NCBI GenBank assembly: GCA_905235615.1
Contig: CAJOMB010000011.1
Span: 1-19,943 of the forward strand
Direction: 5' to 3'
DNA length: 19,943 nt
DNA from: an uncultured Bacteroidales bacterium
Lineage (GTDB): Bacteria; Bacteroidota; Bacteroidia; Bacteroidales; UBA932
Shown here in pieces: positions 1-8,143 of this stretch (positions are counted from its first letter, which is position 1; each line of letters opens with the position of its first letter). The notes below the pieces were generated by a model, which was given only the letters and a program-made list of their open reading frames with translations, did not search any database and was not told the DNA's origin. The translations under genes were made by a program, and so were the position numbers.

Positions 1-111
1 CTCCGTATTTCCGTTGGCATAACCGGGCATGGCCTCGGACACGCCGTCCACCCCCTTGAAGAAATGCTCCACGCCCCAGAAGCATCCCCCGGCAAAGTAA
101 ATCTCTTTCAT
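1..111 (-). CDS. msrA: Peptide methionine sulfoxide reductase MsrA, N-terminal part (cut by window edge)
   Basis: The minus strand from the ATG at 111 reads 37 codons to the window edge, beginning MKEIYFAGGCFWGVEHFFK. The GCFWG motif is the MsrA active site, and Cys10 is the expected nucleophile that reduces methionine-S-sulfoxide in proteins. The following residues (GVDGVSEAMPGYANG) also fit the family. The rest of the gene lies outside the window. It starts 10 nt downstream of the GH127-type gene's stop codon, so it is probably co-transcribed with the glycosidases, although it has no obvious role in glycan use. No signal peptide is visible, so a cytoplasmic location is likely. The identification is secure despite the short length. 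Confidence 0.93.
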   Translation of the reverse strand, partial: MKEIYFAGGCFWGVEHFFKGVDGVSEAMPGYANGNTE

Positions 112-121
112 GACTACAAAA

Positions 122-2128
122 TTAATAGCTTTCCCGGAATTTCAAATCCCAAGGGACAATACGGGTGGGAAATTCCGCTATTCTCAGGGTGGTGCAGCCG
201 TAAGGAATCAGTTCCAGCGTAACGTCCTCCCCGGTGTCATTTCCCTCCTCCGTCCAGAAAGCCACGGATTCCACATCCGTCCAGTGGGGCAGCACCCGGG
301 CCGGGACGCGGAGCAGAACAGGCGCTCCCTCCAACGTCCAGGGATAAGTGGGAACGGCCCTGTACTGCACAGCGCAGTCATCGGCCTTGAAACGGTCCCG
401 CATGAGGCAATAGTTCCAGGGGGTGGGGCTGGTCACTTCCCAGGCACCCTCTCCGTAGTAGCGGTCCTTGCCCTCGAAGGGCTTCCAGCTCCACTGCTCC
501 TCCATCCTGAGGGCATACACCAGCGGGCCGCGCACCACGCTCCAGGCCTTGTCATACCACTCTTCCGTCTTTACCTCCATGGGGAAAGTCAGTTCCACCA
601 CATCCCCCTTCTTCCACTCCCGCATCAGGCAAAGAAGGCCCTCCGAGGCAGGAGCCTCCACCGCTTCCCCATTCACGCTCACAAAGGCCGATGCACACCA
701 CTCCGGCACCCGGAAATAAAGCGGGAAGGCCGCCTTCTTCACTTTCCGGGAGGGGAAGGAAAGCCGGAAACGGAGGGTTTCCCGGAAGGGATAATCCGTC
801 TCCTCTTCCACGCAGACTTCCACGCCGCCGGCCACCGTAGCCGTAACGCGGCTGGGGGCATAGACCAGCGCCGCCAAGCCACCGTCGGCCGATGCATACC
901 AGAGGTTCTGCGTAAACTTGGGCCAGCCCTGGTGCATGTTGGACAGGCAGCAGGGGTAGCCGTTCAGCGTTCCGAAGAACACATCCGTATCGTCATGCGG
1001 GGTGGAGAAGGGCCGCCAGGTCCGGCTGGCCGATACCTGGTTCACCTGCTGATAATACTGCTTCCCCGTATAATCGTCATTCACCTGGGTGGGAAGGGCG
1101 TTGAAGGCCACCCGCTCCAGATAATCGGCCCAATGGGGCGCTCCGGTGATACGGAGGAGGGTTTCCAGCGAGTACATCATCTCCACCGCCGTGCAGAGCT
1201 CGCTGCCACGGGAGGGATGGCCCCAGTGGAGCATCTCGTCCCCTGCCCAAAGCCCGGTGGGAAGCCCCACGGTATGGCGGATGCTTTCCTCTGCCCGCGC
1301 CAGGGACTCCAGGTCCCGGGCATCATGGGAATACTGCCACCACACGCCGGGGGCCTTGAATCCCTGTCCCAGGTTCACGCAATGTATGCTTCCCTGCCGG
1401 GCGAAGATTTCTCCGTTCCAAAAGAGGCCGGTCCAGTCCGTCGTCTGGGCATGAAGCCGTTCTCCCAATTTCAACAGCCGTTCATCTCCGGTGAGGTTAT
1501 AAAGCCAATAGACCACATCCAGGTTGTCGGCTCCCCTCCATCGGCCCCAATCCGTCCAATGATTCAGCGGAAACGCCTCCAGTTGGGAGATCTGATAATG
1601 GAAATAACGGGTAAGGCAGTCCACCACCCGGACGTCTCCCGTAGCCATATAATACTGCTTCAGGATTTTGACGGCCACCATCTTGGGCCACCAGTCATGC
1701 GTCTGGCCCCGCTGGAGGCCATATACGAAGGGGTGGTCCTGTGCCGGTCCCAGATAGCCGTCCGGCTGCTGCGAGGAAAGGATGGACTCCACCCAGCGAA
1801 AGGCCTTTTCCTTCAGCACGGCATCATCCAGCAGGCAGGCCAGCGGAAGCAGGCCGTCCACCCAGTACGGACCCCTCTCCCAGGCATCTCCGTCTCCTCC
1901 CAACCAGGCGTTGGAAGCGCCCATCACCTGCGGATAAACCTGGTCCAGATGACCGGTAAGTCCATCGGCCTGCCTTTGAAGCTGCTCCTGCAGCCAACCT
2001 TTGGCCTGAATGGCGCCCAAGGGCAATTCGGCAAAGCGGGTTTCCTCCAAAGGAGCCCGGTTGAACACTTGGGCATGGGCCGATAAAGCAAGCAGCAGGC
2101 CGCCCAGCAACAAGAAAACTCTTCTCAT
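122..2128 (-). CDS. GH127-type (DUF1680) glycoside hydrolase, probable beta-L-arabinofuranosidase
   Basis: This is a secreted protein of 668 residues. The ATG at 2128 is chosen because it opens a clean signal peptide (MRRVFLLLGGLLLALSAHAQ, cleavage after AHA). An in-frame TTG nine bases upstream abuts the preceding stop and is less likely. The helical-barrel part carries WERGPYWVDG, a DUF1680 hallmark. The zinc/catalytic set known from the Bifidobacterium enzyme HypBA1 (Glu, Cys, Cys-Cys) is visible as Glu310 and Cys312 in SELCTAVE and Cys393-Cys394 in YPCCLSNM, so the enzyme looks active with a cysteine nucleophile. A beta-rich C-terminal half follows. Characterised relatives remove beta-L-arabinofuranose, but the GH127/GH146 group also includes enzymes for other plant-glycan sugars, so the substrate is inferred only. 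It lies 9 nt after the GH3 gene. Confidence 0.85.
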   Translation of the reverse strand: MRRVFLLLGGLLLALSAHAQVFNRAPLEETRFAELPLGAIQAKGWLQEQLQRQADGLTGHLDQVYPQVMGASNAWLGGDGDAWERGPYWVDGLLPLACLLDDAVLKEKAFRWVESILSSQQPDGYLGPAQDHPFVYGLQRGQTHDWWPKMVAVKILKQYYMATGDVRVVDCLTRYFHYQISQLEAFPLNHWTDWGRWRGADNLDVVYWLYNLTGDERLLKLGERLHAQTTDWTGLFWNGEIFARQGSIHCVNLGQGFKAPGVWWQYSHDARDLESLARAEESIRHTVGLPTGLWAGDEMLHWGHPSRGSELCTAVEMMYSLETLLRITGAPHWADYLERVAFNALPTQVNDDYTGKQYYQQVNQVSASRTWRPFSTPHDDTDVFFGTLNGYPCCLSNMHQGWPKFTQNLWYASADGGLAALVYAPSRVTATVAGGVEVCVEEETDYPFRETLRFRLSFPSRKVKKAAFPLYFRVPEWCASAFVSVNGEAVEAPASEGLLCLMREWKKGDVVELTFPMEVKTEEWYDKAWSVVRGPLVYALRMEEQWSWKPFEGKDRYYGEGAWEVTSPTPWNYCLMRDRFKADDCAVQYRAVPTYPWTLEGAPVLLRVPARVLPHWTDVESVAFWTEEGNDTGEDVTLELIPYGCTTLRIAEFPTRIVPWDLKFRESY

Positions 2129-2137
2129 GGCGCCCAA

Positions 2138-4354
2138 CTATAATTTGAATTCCAGACGGGCGCGGATATCGGCCGATGAAGAGCCCACCAGCGCCTCGAA
2201 ATCACCCGGTTCCGCCACCCAGGCATGTCGGGCGGCATCGAAGAAACTGAGGTCTTCCCGGCCTATCATAAAGCTCACCTTCCGGCTCTCAGAAGGCTGG
2301 AGATAAACTTTCTCGAAGCCCTTGAGCTCCTTGGCCGGTCGCTCCACGGAGGCCTCCCGGTCGGCGATATAAAGCTGCACCACCTCCGCACCGGCCACCT
2401 CACCGGTATTTTTCACAGTCAGCTGTACTTTCCAGCCATCGGCCGCCTTTTTCACGGACGCGTCGCTGTATTCAAAACGGGTATAGCTGAGGCCGTGGCC
2501 GAAGGGATATTGCACGGGAATCTGACGGGTATCGTACCAGCGGTAGCCCACAAAAACACCCTCGTCATAGTATTCCTGCCACCACTGCTTTCCTTCCTCC
2601 TTCACGCCAGGGTATTGGCGCTCCGTCTTGAGAGGGCCGTCGGAAAGGGACAGGGGCATGGTGAAAGGCAGTTTGCCGGAAGGATTCACGGCACCGGTGA
2701 GCACATCCACCAGGGCGTGGCCGCTTTCGGAGCCGCCGTACCAGCCCTGCACGATGGCATTCACCCGATCCGCCCAGGGCATGGCCACCGGGGAGCCGGA
2801 AATGTTCACCACCACCAGCCTGGAGGAAACCTCCGCCAGGGCTTCAATGAGCGCATCCTGGCCATAAGGGAGGACGATATCGGCCCGGTCGGTGCCCTCG
2901 TTGTCCTGGCCGGCGCTCTTGTTAAGGCCGCCGATGTAGAGGACCACATCGGCCTCACGGGCAGCGGAAACGGCATCTTCGAGAAGCCGGGCAGCGCTGC
3001 GGCTCTCACTCAGGTCCTGCCCGGTGACCACCTTGTTGTAGTCTGTGGTCACGTCTCCCACATAGCCCCGCTGCCACTCCACCTGCACCTTGCCGTCATA
3101 CACTTCGTGCAGGGCGTCCAAAGGAATCACCTCATATTTGGTCTTGAGGTTGGAGGAGCCGCCGCCCACCACCATCATCTTGTAGGCGTTCTCTCCCACC
3201 ACCAGCAGTTTCCCGCCTTCGGGGACGCTGAGCGGCAGCGTTCCGTCATTCTTGAGCAGCACCAGGCCTTCCGCGGCAATTTTTCTGGCGGCGGCAAAAT
3301 GCTCCGGAGAAGTAAAACTGCCGTAGTGGGGTTCCGGAGACATGGCGGTGCGGAACACGGTACGCAGGATGCGCCGCGCCTTGTCATCCAACTGCTCCGC
3401 GGTAGCCCTTCCGTCACGCAGACGCTCCAGGAAGGGACGGGCCAGATGATAGTTGCTGTAACTGTCGGAGGCGGCGCCGCGCAGGCCGTTGGTCCAGGTG
3501 CCCATCTCGATATCCAGGCCGTTGGAGACAGCCTCGTCGTCGTCCCGGCAGCCTCCCCAGTCGCTCACCACCACGCCGTCGAAGCCCCACTCGCCCTTCA
3601 GGATGTCGCAGAGGAGTTTCTTGTTGTGGCAGTTGAATTGCCCGTTATACAGGTTGTAGGAGCCCATGATGGCCCAGGCGCCGCCTTCCGTCACCGCCTT
3701 GCGGAAGGCAGGCAGGTAAATCTCATAGAGGGTGCGGTCGTCCACGACGGAATTGGTGGCCGTGCGGCGGGTCTCCTGGTTGTTCACGGCAAAATGCTTT
3801 ACACAGGCGGCCACTCCGTTGGCCTGGACGCCCTGCACATAGGGAACCACCAGTTCTCCGGCCAGATAAGGGTCCTCGCCCATGTATTCGAAGGTACGGC
3901 CGTTCAGGGGCGTCCGGCCCATGTTGATGCCGGGGCCCAGCAGAATGTCTTTCCCGCGATATCTCGCTTCCTGGCCGATACAGTCTCCGTACAGGCGGGA
4001 AAGCTCCCGGTCCCAGGTGGCGGCCAGGTTCACCAACGCCGGAAAAGCGGTGCAGGAGTCGTTGGTCCAGCCGGCCTGGTCCCACTCGTCCCAGAGCACC
4101 TCCGGACGGATGCCGTGCGGCCCGTCCGTATGCCAAAGTTCCGGAATGCCCAGACGGGGCACACCGGCGCTGGAGAATTTGGACTGGGCATGCGTCATGG
4201 CCACTTTCTCTTCCAATGTCATGCGGGAAAGGGCGTCTTCCACCCTGTCTTCCAAGGGGGCCGAAGGGTTCAGGTACACCGGGCTGCGGCCGGTTTTGGG
4301 AGCACAGGAAAAGAGCGTCAGGGCCACCATGGCCGAAGGAATCAATGTTCGCAT
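2138..4354 (-). CDS. GH3 family glycoside hydrolase lipoprotein (beta-glucosidase/xylosidase type)
   Basis: This 738-residue protein starts with a lipoprotein signal peptide (MRTLIPSAMVALTLFSC, lipidated Cys17). It follows the three-part GH3 plan. The N-terminal barrel has KHFAVNNQE and the nucleophile motif VVSDWGG (Asp265). A second domain carries QDNEGTDRADIVLP, with Glu486 as the likely acid/base. A C-terminal fibronectin-III-like domain begins near the YPFGHGLSYTRFEYS motif. Such enzymes remove terminal beta-linked glucose, xylose or alpha-L-arabinose from oligosaccharides, and sequence reading alone cannot choose among these. Its start overlaps the end of the mutarotase-like gene by 13 nt, and the GH127-type gene follows after 9 nt, so the three form one operon. 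Lipidation suggests attachment to a membrane, probably facing the periplasm. Confidence 0.93.
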   Translation of the reverse strand: MRTLIPSAMVALTLFSCAPKTGRSPVYLNPSAPLEDRVEDALSRMTLEEKVAMTHAQSKFSSAGVPRLGIPELWHTDGPHGIRPEVLWDEWDQAGWTNDSCTAFPALVNLAATWDRELSRLYGDCIGQEARYRGKDILLGPGINMGRTPLNGRTFEYMGEDPYLAGELVVPYVQGVQANGVAACVKHFAVNNQETRRTATNSVVDDRTLYEIYLPAFRKAVTEGGAWAIMGSYNLYNGQFNCHNKKLLCDILKGEWGFDGVVVSDWGGCRDDDEAVSNGLDIEMGTWTNGLRGAASDSYSNYHLARPFLERLRDGRATAEQLDDKARRILRTVFRTAMSPEPHYGSFTSPEHFAAARKIAAEGLVLLKNDGTLPLSVPEGGKLLVVGENAYKMMVVGGGSSNLKTKYEVIPLDALHEVYDGKVQVEWQRGYVGDVTTDYNKVVTGQDLSESRSAARLLEDAVSAAREADVVLYIGGLNKSAGQDNEGTDRADIVLPYGQDALIEALAEVSSRLVVVNISGSPVAMPWADRVNAIVQGWYGGSESGHALVDVLTGAVNPSGKLPFTMPLSLSDGPLKTERQYPGVKEEGKQWWQEYYDEGVFVGYRWYDTRQIPVQYPFGHGLSYTRFEYSDASVKKAADGWKVQLTVKNTGEVAGAEVVQLYIADREASVERPAKELKGFEKVYLQPSESRKVSFMIGREDLSFFDAARHAWVAEPGDFEALVGSSSADIRARLEFKL

Positions 4355-5202
4355 AAGAGTCTGTTTTGAAGGGTGTATTGCAAAGTCCAGCGCAGGGTCT
4401 CTCCCGGCCGGGCTTCCAGTTTATTATAAGGTTCCAGGCAGGCAATGCGGTGATTGGCCCAGAGGACGGTCTTGAAGGCCGGGACATCGGCCCGGATATG
4501 GACGGAGAGGCGACCCTCCCGCAGCATCATCTCATAAGGCATCCCCTCTCCCCCTTTCCGGTGGATGTTTCCCGTATAGACGGACTCCCCCTCCTTTATA
4601 GGCCGATAAAAACGGATGCCGCCGGGGGTGAAGCCCACGGAATCATACACGGCCCGCCAGTCTCCCTCCGGCTCGAAGGGAAAATCCATTTCCCGGGAAG
4701 GGCCCACCGCCAACTTCCCCAGGGTGAAGAAGTTGTGGTTATAGACATCGGCCTCCAAGGGGAATTCCGGCGTAAGGGAATGGCCGATGGAAAAGCGCCC
4801 GCCGCCTTGCAGTCTGATGATTTTTTCGTAGCGATAAAAGCCCTCCAAACGATGTTCGAAGCGGGCCTGCCGCCCGTCGGCCTCCACCGTCCACTGCCCG
4901 GCATCCAGCACAGGGTACAGGCAGAAACGGTCGTAGGCGGCCATATCGGCCTTTAAAAGGCCCACCCCTATTTTAAGGATGCGCCCATCCGGCAGGCCGA
5001 TGGGAGAGAATTCCTCCGCCGGGCCCTGCACGGCATCATGCATGGTAGGGCTGTAAGAAGTGAACCAGGGGCCGCAGAGCTCCGTACCCTGAAACAGAAG
5101 GCTCCCGAAGACGCCGCTCCTGTCGAAGCGCGTCCCCCTGTAGAAACCGTCCTGCGGCTGATGCAGGGACAGACACAGACCGGATTGGGACAGCCTAATC
5201 AT
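4342..5202 (-). CDS. Mutarotase-like (galactose mutarotase superfamily-type) protein of unknown function
   Basis: A 287-residue protein without a signal peptide, so probably cytoplasmic. It begins MIRLSQSGLCLSLHQPQDG, followed by YRGTRFDRSG and GPWF. A later YNHNFFTLG segment recalls the Asn-His segment of aldose 1-epimerases, and the overall beta-rich pattern suits a mutarotase-like sandwich. This is a weak family match and no enzymatic residue is firmly assigned. The open frame extends upstream to 5310, but the extra codons cross the promoter region and look non-coding, so the ATG at 5202 is preferred. An ATG at 5253 (MKKIAFYNK) is a less likely alternative. It is the first gene of the minus-strand operon and overlaps the GH3 start by 13 nt. 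A role in interconverting anomers of the released sugar is inference. Confidence 0.62.
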   Translation of the reverse strand: MIRLSQSGLCLSLHQPQDGFYRGTRFDRSGVFGSLLFQGTELCGPWFTSYSPTMHDAVQGPAEEFSPIGLPDGRILKIGVGLLKADMAAYDRFCLYPVLDAGQWTVEADGRQARFEHRLEGFYRYEKIIRLQGGGRFSIGHSLTPEFPLEADVYNHNFFTLGKLAVGPSREMDFPFEPEGDWRAVYDSVGFTPGGIRFYRPIKEGESVYTGNIHRKGGEGMPYEMMLREGRLSVHIRADVPAFKTVLWANHRIACLEPYNKLEARPGETLRWTLQYTLQNRLLCEH

Positions 5203-5210
5203 ATCACTTG

Positions 5211-5218
5211 CAAAAATA
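5211..5218 (-). promoter_or_regulatory. Bacteroidota-type -7 box for the minus-strand operon
   Basis: On the minus strand this reads TATTTTTG, a perfect match to the TAnnTTTG -7 consensus of Bacteroidota sigma-ABfr promoters. It lies only 8 nt before the chosen ATG at 5202, so transcription would begin nearly at the start codon. A TTG lies 22 nt upstream, slightly further than the usual spacing of about 19. Confidence 0.5.
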
Positions 5219-5230
5219 GGGAAAATTTTA

Positions 5231-5260
5231 TTGTAGAATGCAATTTTTTTCATAATTTTG
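5231..5260 (+). promoter_or_regulatory. Bacteroidota-type promoter for the plus-strand operon
   Basis: A TTG at 5231-5233 is followed after 19 nt by TAATTTTG at 5253-5260. Both sequence and spacing match the Bacteroidota -33 (TTTG/TTG) and -7 (TAnnTTTG) boxes. Transcription should start near 5265-5268, giving a leader of about 27 nt before the MFS start codon at 5294. It is the only good promoter match seen for the plus-strand block. Confidence 0.65.
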
Positions 5261-5280
5261 CACCACAGTACACCACAGAT
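5261..5280 (+). promoter_or_regulatory. Tandem CACCACAG direct repeat at the expected transcription start (possible operator)
   Basis: Two copies of CACCACAG lie exactly 10 bp apart, one helical turn, directly after the -7 box of the plus-strand promoter. Position and phasing suit a regulator site or an effect on the initial transcript. No regulator gene is present in the window, so this is inference. Confidence 0.3.
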
Positions 5281-5293
5281 AAATCCTGCATGC

Positions 5294-6655
5294 ATGAAAA
5301 ATACGGGCAAATACTATAAATGGGAAGTACTGGCCCTGCTGTGGATGGCCTTCCTCCTGAACCAGGGAGACCGCCAGGTTTTCAATTCCGTACTTCCGCT
5401 CATCCGGGACAGCCTGAACCTCACGGACACCTCCGTGAGTCTGATTGCCGTGTTCTTCAACCTGTTCTATGCCGCCATGGTACCCGTCGGCGGGTGGATG
5501 GGGGACCGCTTCTCGCGCAAGTGGGTGTGCACCCTGAGCATCCTGTTCTGGAGCGTAGCCACCATGTTCACGGGACTGGCAAACGGCGTTTTCATGCTCA
5601 TTCTTACCCGCTCCGTCGCCACCGGCGGCGGGGAGGCCTTCTTCGGCCCGGCCAACTATTCCCTGCTGGGGCAATACCATACGGACACACGTGCGCGGGC
5701 CATGTCCATTCACCAGACCTCCTACTATGTGGGCGTGATCCTGGCCGGTTGGCTGGCGGGCTACATCGGAGACAAACTGGGCTGGCAGTATGCCTTCTAC
5801 ATTTTTGGCGGCGCAGGTGTAGTGTGGTCTGCTGTGATGGCCGCAAGGCTGAAGGATTTCCCGAAGGGAGAGATGCCCGGTCAGGCCGGGCATGACGGAG
5901 CACCAGACCAGGCCGGGCATGACGGAGCCACAAACCAGGCCGGGCATGACGGGGCCACAAACCAGGCCGGGCATGACGGAGCCGTCACCCCCGGCCCCGA
6001 CCGGGGGTCTCACAAACCCGGCATCTGGGACGGGTTCAAGACGGTGTTCACCACCCCCACGGCCCTTATGGTCACACTGGGCTTCTGCGGGTTCATCTTC
6101 GTGATTACGGGCTATATGACCTGGGTACCCACCTTCCTGCAGGAGAACTTTGGCCAGAGCGGCGCCCAGGCCGGACTCAATTCCATGCTCTGGACCTATG
6201 TGGCGGCTTTTGCGGGCGTTCTCATCGCCGGAACCCTGTCGGACAAATGGGCCGCCAAGGACCCTAAGAAGCGCATGGTCATCCAGGGCGCAGGCCTTAT
6301 CCTGGGCGCGGCCTTCCTCCCCTTCATGGGAAGTGTGCGCAGCCTCTGGCTCCTGTACCTGTGCTTCGCCGGATGGGGCTTCTTCCGGGCCTTTTTCGAC
6401 GCCAACATCTATGCCGCCCTGTATGATGTAACGCCGGAGCATCTGCACGCCAGCTGCTCATCGGCCATGATCATGACCGGCTTCGCCGTGGGAGCCACCG
6501 CCCCCTATGTGCTGGCCGTCATCAAGGAGAGCACGGGTAGCCTCAACGCCACCTTCCCCATCCTGGGCGTCATCTGGCTCATCTGCGGCCTGGCCTGCCT
6601 GTGGGTAAGCGCCAAGTATTATAACCGAGACTACACTAAAACCAATAATCGATAA
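5294..6655 (+). CDS. MFS sugar/organic-anion transporter with an in-frame repeat insertion in its central loop
   Basis: This 453-residue inner-membrane protein belongs to the major facilitator superfamily, with about twelve hydrophobic segments. The first half has GGWMGDRFSRKWV, the conserved loop 2-3 motif, and FWSVATMFTG, a pattern common in the anion:cation symporter branch (hexuronate-type carriers). The second half has GTLSDKWAAKDPKKR. The start ATG at 5294 is preferred over upstream codons at 5258, which lie in the promoter. Residues 197-232, in the loop between the two six-helix halves, are four 9-residue repeats (QAGHDGA plus two variable residues) followed by a second palindrome. This loop is cytoplasmic in the family and may tolerate insertion. 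The stop overlaps the next start by one base (TAATG). The substrate is unknown; import of the sugar released by this PUL is the likely role. Confidence 0.88.
   Translation: MKNTGKYYKWEVLALLWMAFLLNQGDRQVFNSVLPLIRDSLNLTDTSVSLIAVFFNLFYAAMVPVGGWMGDRFSRKWVCTLSILFWSVATMFTGLANGVFMLILTRSVATGGGEAFFGPANYSLLGQYHTDTRARAMSIHQTSYYVGVILAGWLAGYIGDKLGWQYAFYIFGGAGVVWSAVMAARLKDFPKGEMPGQAGHDGAPDQAGHDGATNQAGHDGATNQAGHDGAVTPGPDRGSHKPGIWDGFKTVFTTPTALMVTLGFCGFIFVITGYMTWVPTFLQENFGQSGAQAGLNSMLWTYVAAFAGVLIAGTLSDKWAAKDPKKRMVIQGAGLILGAAFLPFMGSVRSLWLLYLCFAGWGFFRAFFDANIYAALYDVTPEHLHASCSSAMIMTGFAVGATAPYVLAVIKESTGSLNATFPILGVIWLICGLACLWVSAKYYNRDYTKTNNR
5870..5989 (-). repeat. 27-bp tandem array of a GTCA-foot palindromic element, in frame within the MFS gene
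   Basis: Four 27-bp units start at 5882, 5909, 5936 and 5963 on the plus strand. On the minus strand each has the head GTCATGCCCGGCCTG. Only the last unit on that strand (5896 down to 5870) is complete: its stems ATGCCCGG/CCGGGCAT surround a 5-nt loop and it ends in TCTC. The unit is nine codons long, so the transporter frame stays open. Confidence 0.9.
5984..6011 (+). repeat. Second GTCA...TCTC palindrome, plus orientation
   Basis: GTCA is followed by a perfect 8-bp inverted repeat (ACCCCCGG at 5987-5994, CCGGGGGT at 6001-6008) around a 6-nt loop, then TCTC overlapping the stem end. It has the same plan as the neighbouring element but a different stem sequence. It faces that array head to head, with 6 nt between the two GTC feet. 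It lies inside the MFS coding sequence. Confidence 0.8.
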
Positions 6656-8118
6656 TGGAAGCAAAAGATAAACTCCGGAAAGCCAAGGCGGGACTGCTCC
6701 TCATTGCATCCCCCCGTTTCAAGAACCTGAACGGTCCCCAACGCGGAACTTACCACGAGCGCAAGCTCAAAGTGGTGGAAGACATCAAAGCCGGCATGGA
6801 CTTCCTGGACCTGGTGGATCCGGGCATCGTCTATGAAAGGGAGGATGCCCGGAGGGCCCTGAACCTCTTTTTCAACGAGAAAGTGGACTTTGTCTATGCG
6901 GAATTCCTCTCCTGGAGCGAGGACTTCGCCTGGATCCGTTTCCTGCGGGACTGCCCGGACATGCCCATCCTCTTCTGCAATGTGGCCAAGGACCGGATGA
7001 GCTTTGAAACCACCCTGGACGAGGACGACTTTGTGGATTACCTCTGCGCCGGCACGCTGGTGGGCTCTTTGGAAGCCTCCGGCAGCCTCAAACGTGTTCC
7101 CCGCAAGAATGTTCGCACCGTGATGGGCACCCGGAAGGAAATCACGGAAAAAGTAAGGGTTTATGCCGATGCCGCCCGCACCCGCAGCATTCTCCGGGAG
7201 TCCTCCGTGGGCCTCATGGCCAACATGAACGAGGCCATGTGGAGCACCTACTTTGACAACTACGACCTCTTTACCAAGATAGGCCCCGAAATCCACTACC
7301 TCCCCTACAGCGACTACGGGACGGAAATTGAAAACCTGTCCCAGGAAGAGGTTCAGGCCTATGCCGACGAACTCACCTCCAAATACAAGATGATGGAGGA
7401 CGTGGATTACGACAAGTTCATCGGCTGCGTAAAGGCCACCTTGGGCATCCAGAAACTGGCCCGGAAGAACGACATAGACTGCTACGTGTACAACGACATC
7501 GACCAGGCCACCTTCCGCACGGCCGGCTGCCGGGCGGGATTCTACCCGCAGTGGTTCAACGAGAACGTGAGCGTCCTGGTTCCGGAGGCCGATATCGGCG
7601 CCGGGCTGGCCACCTACATCCTCAAACTCCTGAGCGGCAAGCATGTCAATTTCATCGAACCGTTCCACATTGAGGACGACTTCGGCACCTTCGCCGGCGG
7701 ACATGCCGGCCCCAACGACCACAACGACCCCGCCTGGCAGCAGAACGTCATCATCTCCCGGGACGTGCGCTTCGCCAAAACTTCCTGGAAGTATGCCGGC
7801 GCCCCCTTTGCCTGGTACCGCATCAGCCCCGGCATGAAGACCGTCGCCGGCCTGTACGAGGAAGACGGGAAGTACAAGCTGGTCACCTTCATGGCCGAAA
7901 GCCTGAGCGAGAAAGACACGCCCCAGAGCGGCAAGAAGCATCTGCTGGCCACTTACACCCACACCATCTTCAAGCCGGTGCTGCCGGTGAAGGAGCTCTT
8001 CGAGCGTGTGCTCAGGGTGGGCGTCACCCAGCACTATGCCATCGTGGACGGAGACTACCGCCCGCAGCTGGAAGCCCTGGCGGAAATGATGGGATTTGAA
8101 TTTTATAACATTCAATAA
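6655..8118 (+). CDS. L-arabinose/L-fucose isomerase-superfamily sugar isomerase
   Basis: A cytoplasmic protein of 487 residues with the overall length and C-terminal pattern of the AraA/FucI aldose-ketose isomerase superfamily. Candidate manganese ligands line up with those of E. coli AraA (Glu306, Glu333, His350, His450). They are Glu311 in VPEADIGAG, Glu335 in NFIEP, His350 in GTFAGGHAG and His460 in TQHYAIVDGD. The N-terminal part (KAKAGLLLIASPRFKNLNG) lacks the usual AraA start pattern, so this is a divergent subfamily and the sugar cannot be named. Reversible conversion of a released aldose to its ketose is expected. It overlaps the MFS stop by one base and is followed by a repeat-filled gap. 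The neighbouring GH127-type enzyme makes L-arabinose one candidate substrate. Confidence 0.8.
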   Translation: MEAKDKLRKAKAGLLLIASPRFKNLNGPQRGTYHERKLKVVEDIKAGMDFLDLVDPGIVYEREDARRALNLFFNEKVDFVYAEFLSWSEDFAWIRFLRDCPDMPILFCNVAKDRMSFETTLDEDDFVDYLCAGTLVGSLEASGSLKRVPRKNVRTVMGTRKEITEKVRVYADAARTRSILRESSVGLMANMNEAMWSTYFDNYDLFTKIGPEIHYLPYSDYGTEIENLSQEEVQAYADELTSKYKMMEDVDYDKFIGCVKATLGIQKLARKNDIDCYVYNDIDQATFRTAGCRAGFYPQWFNENVSVLVPEADIGAGLATYILKLLSGKHVNFIEPFHIEDDFGTFAGGHAGPNDHNDPAWQQNVIISRDVRFAKTSWKYAGAPFAWYRISPGMKTVAGLYEEDGKYKLVTFMAESLSEKDTPQSGKKHLLATYTHTIFKPVLPVKELFERVLRVGVTQHYAIVDGDYRPQLEALAEMMGFEFYNIQ

Positions 8119-8143
8119 AAAAAGATGAGGCCGACCAAAAAGC

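Noticed and set aside
110..4369. Long plus-strand open frames (110-2086 and 2225-4369) opposite the GH127-type and GH3 genes
   Set aside because: The products are His/Gly/Pro-rich with no domain, signal or family match, while the minus strand carries clear catalytic motifs. They are shadows.
5258..5293. Upstream ATG at 5258 as the MFS start
   Set aside because: It overlaps the TAATTTTG promoter box, and the added residues (MHHSTPQINPAC) do not resemble a transporter N-terminus. The ATG at 5294 leads directly into MKNTGKYYKWEVLALLW.
5882..5989. Four regular 27-bp repeats considered as a CRISPR array
   Set aside because: The variable part is only about 10-12 bp and nearly identical between units, the array is in frame inside a transporter, and no cas gene is present.
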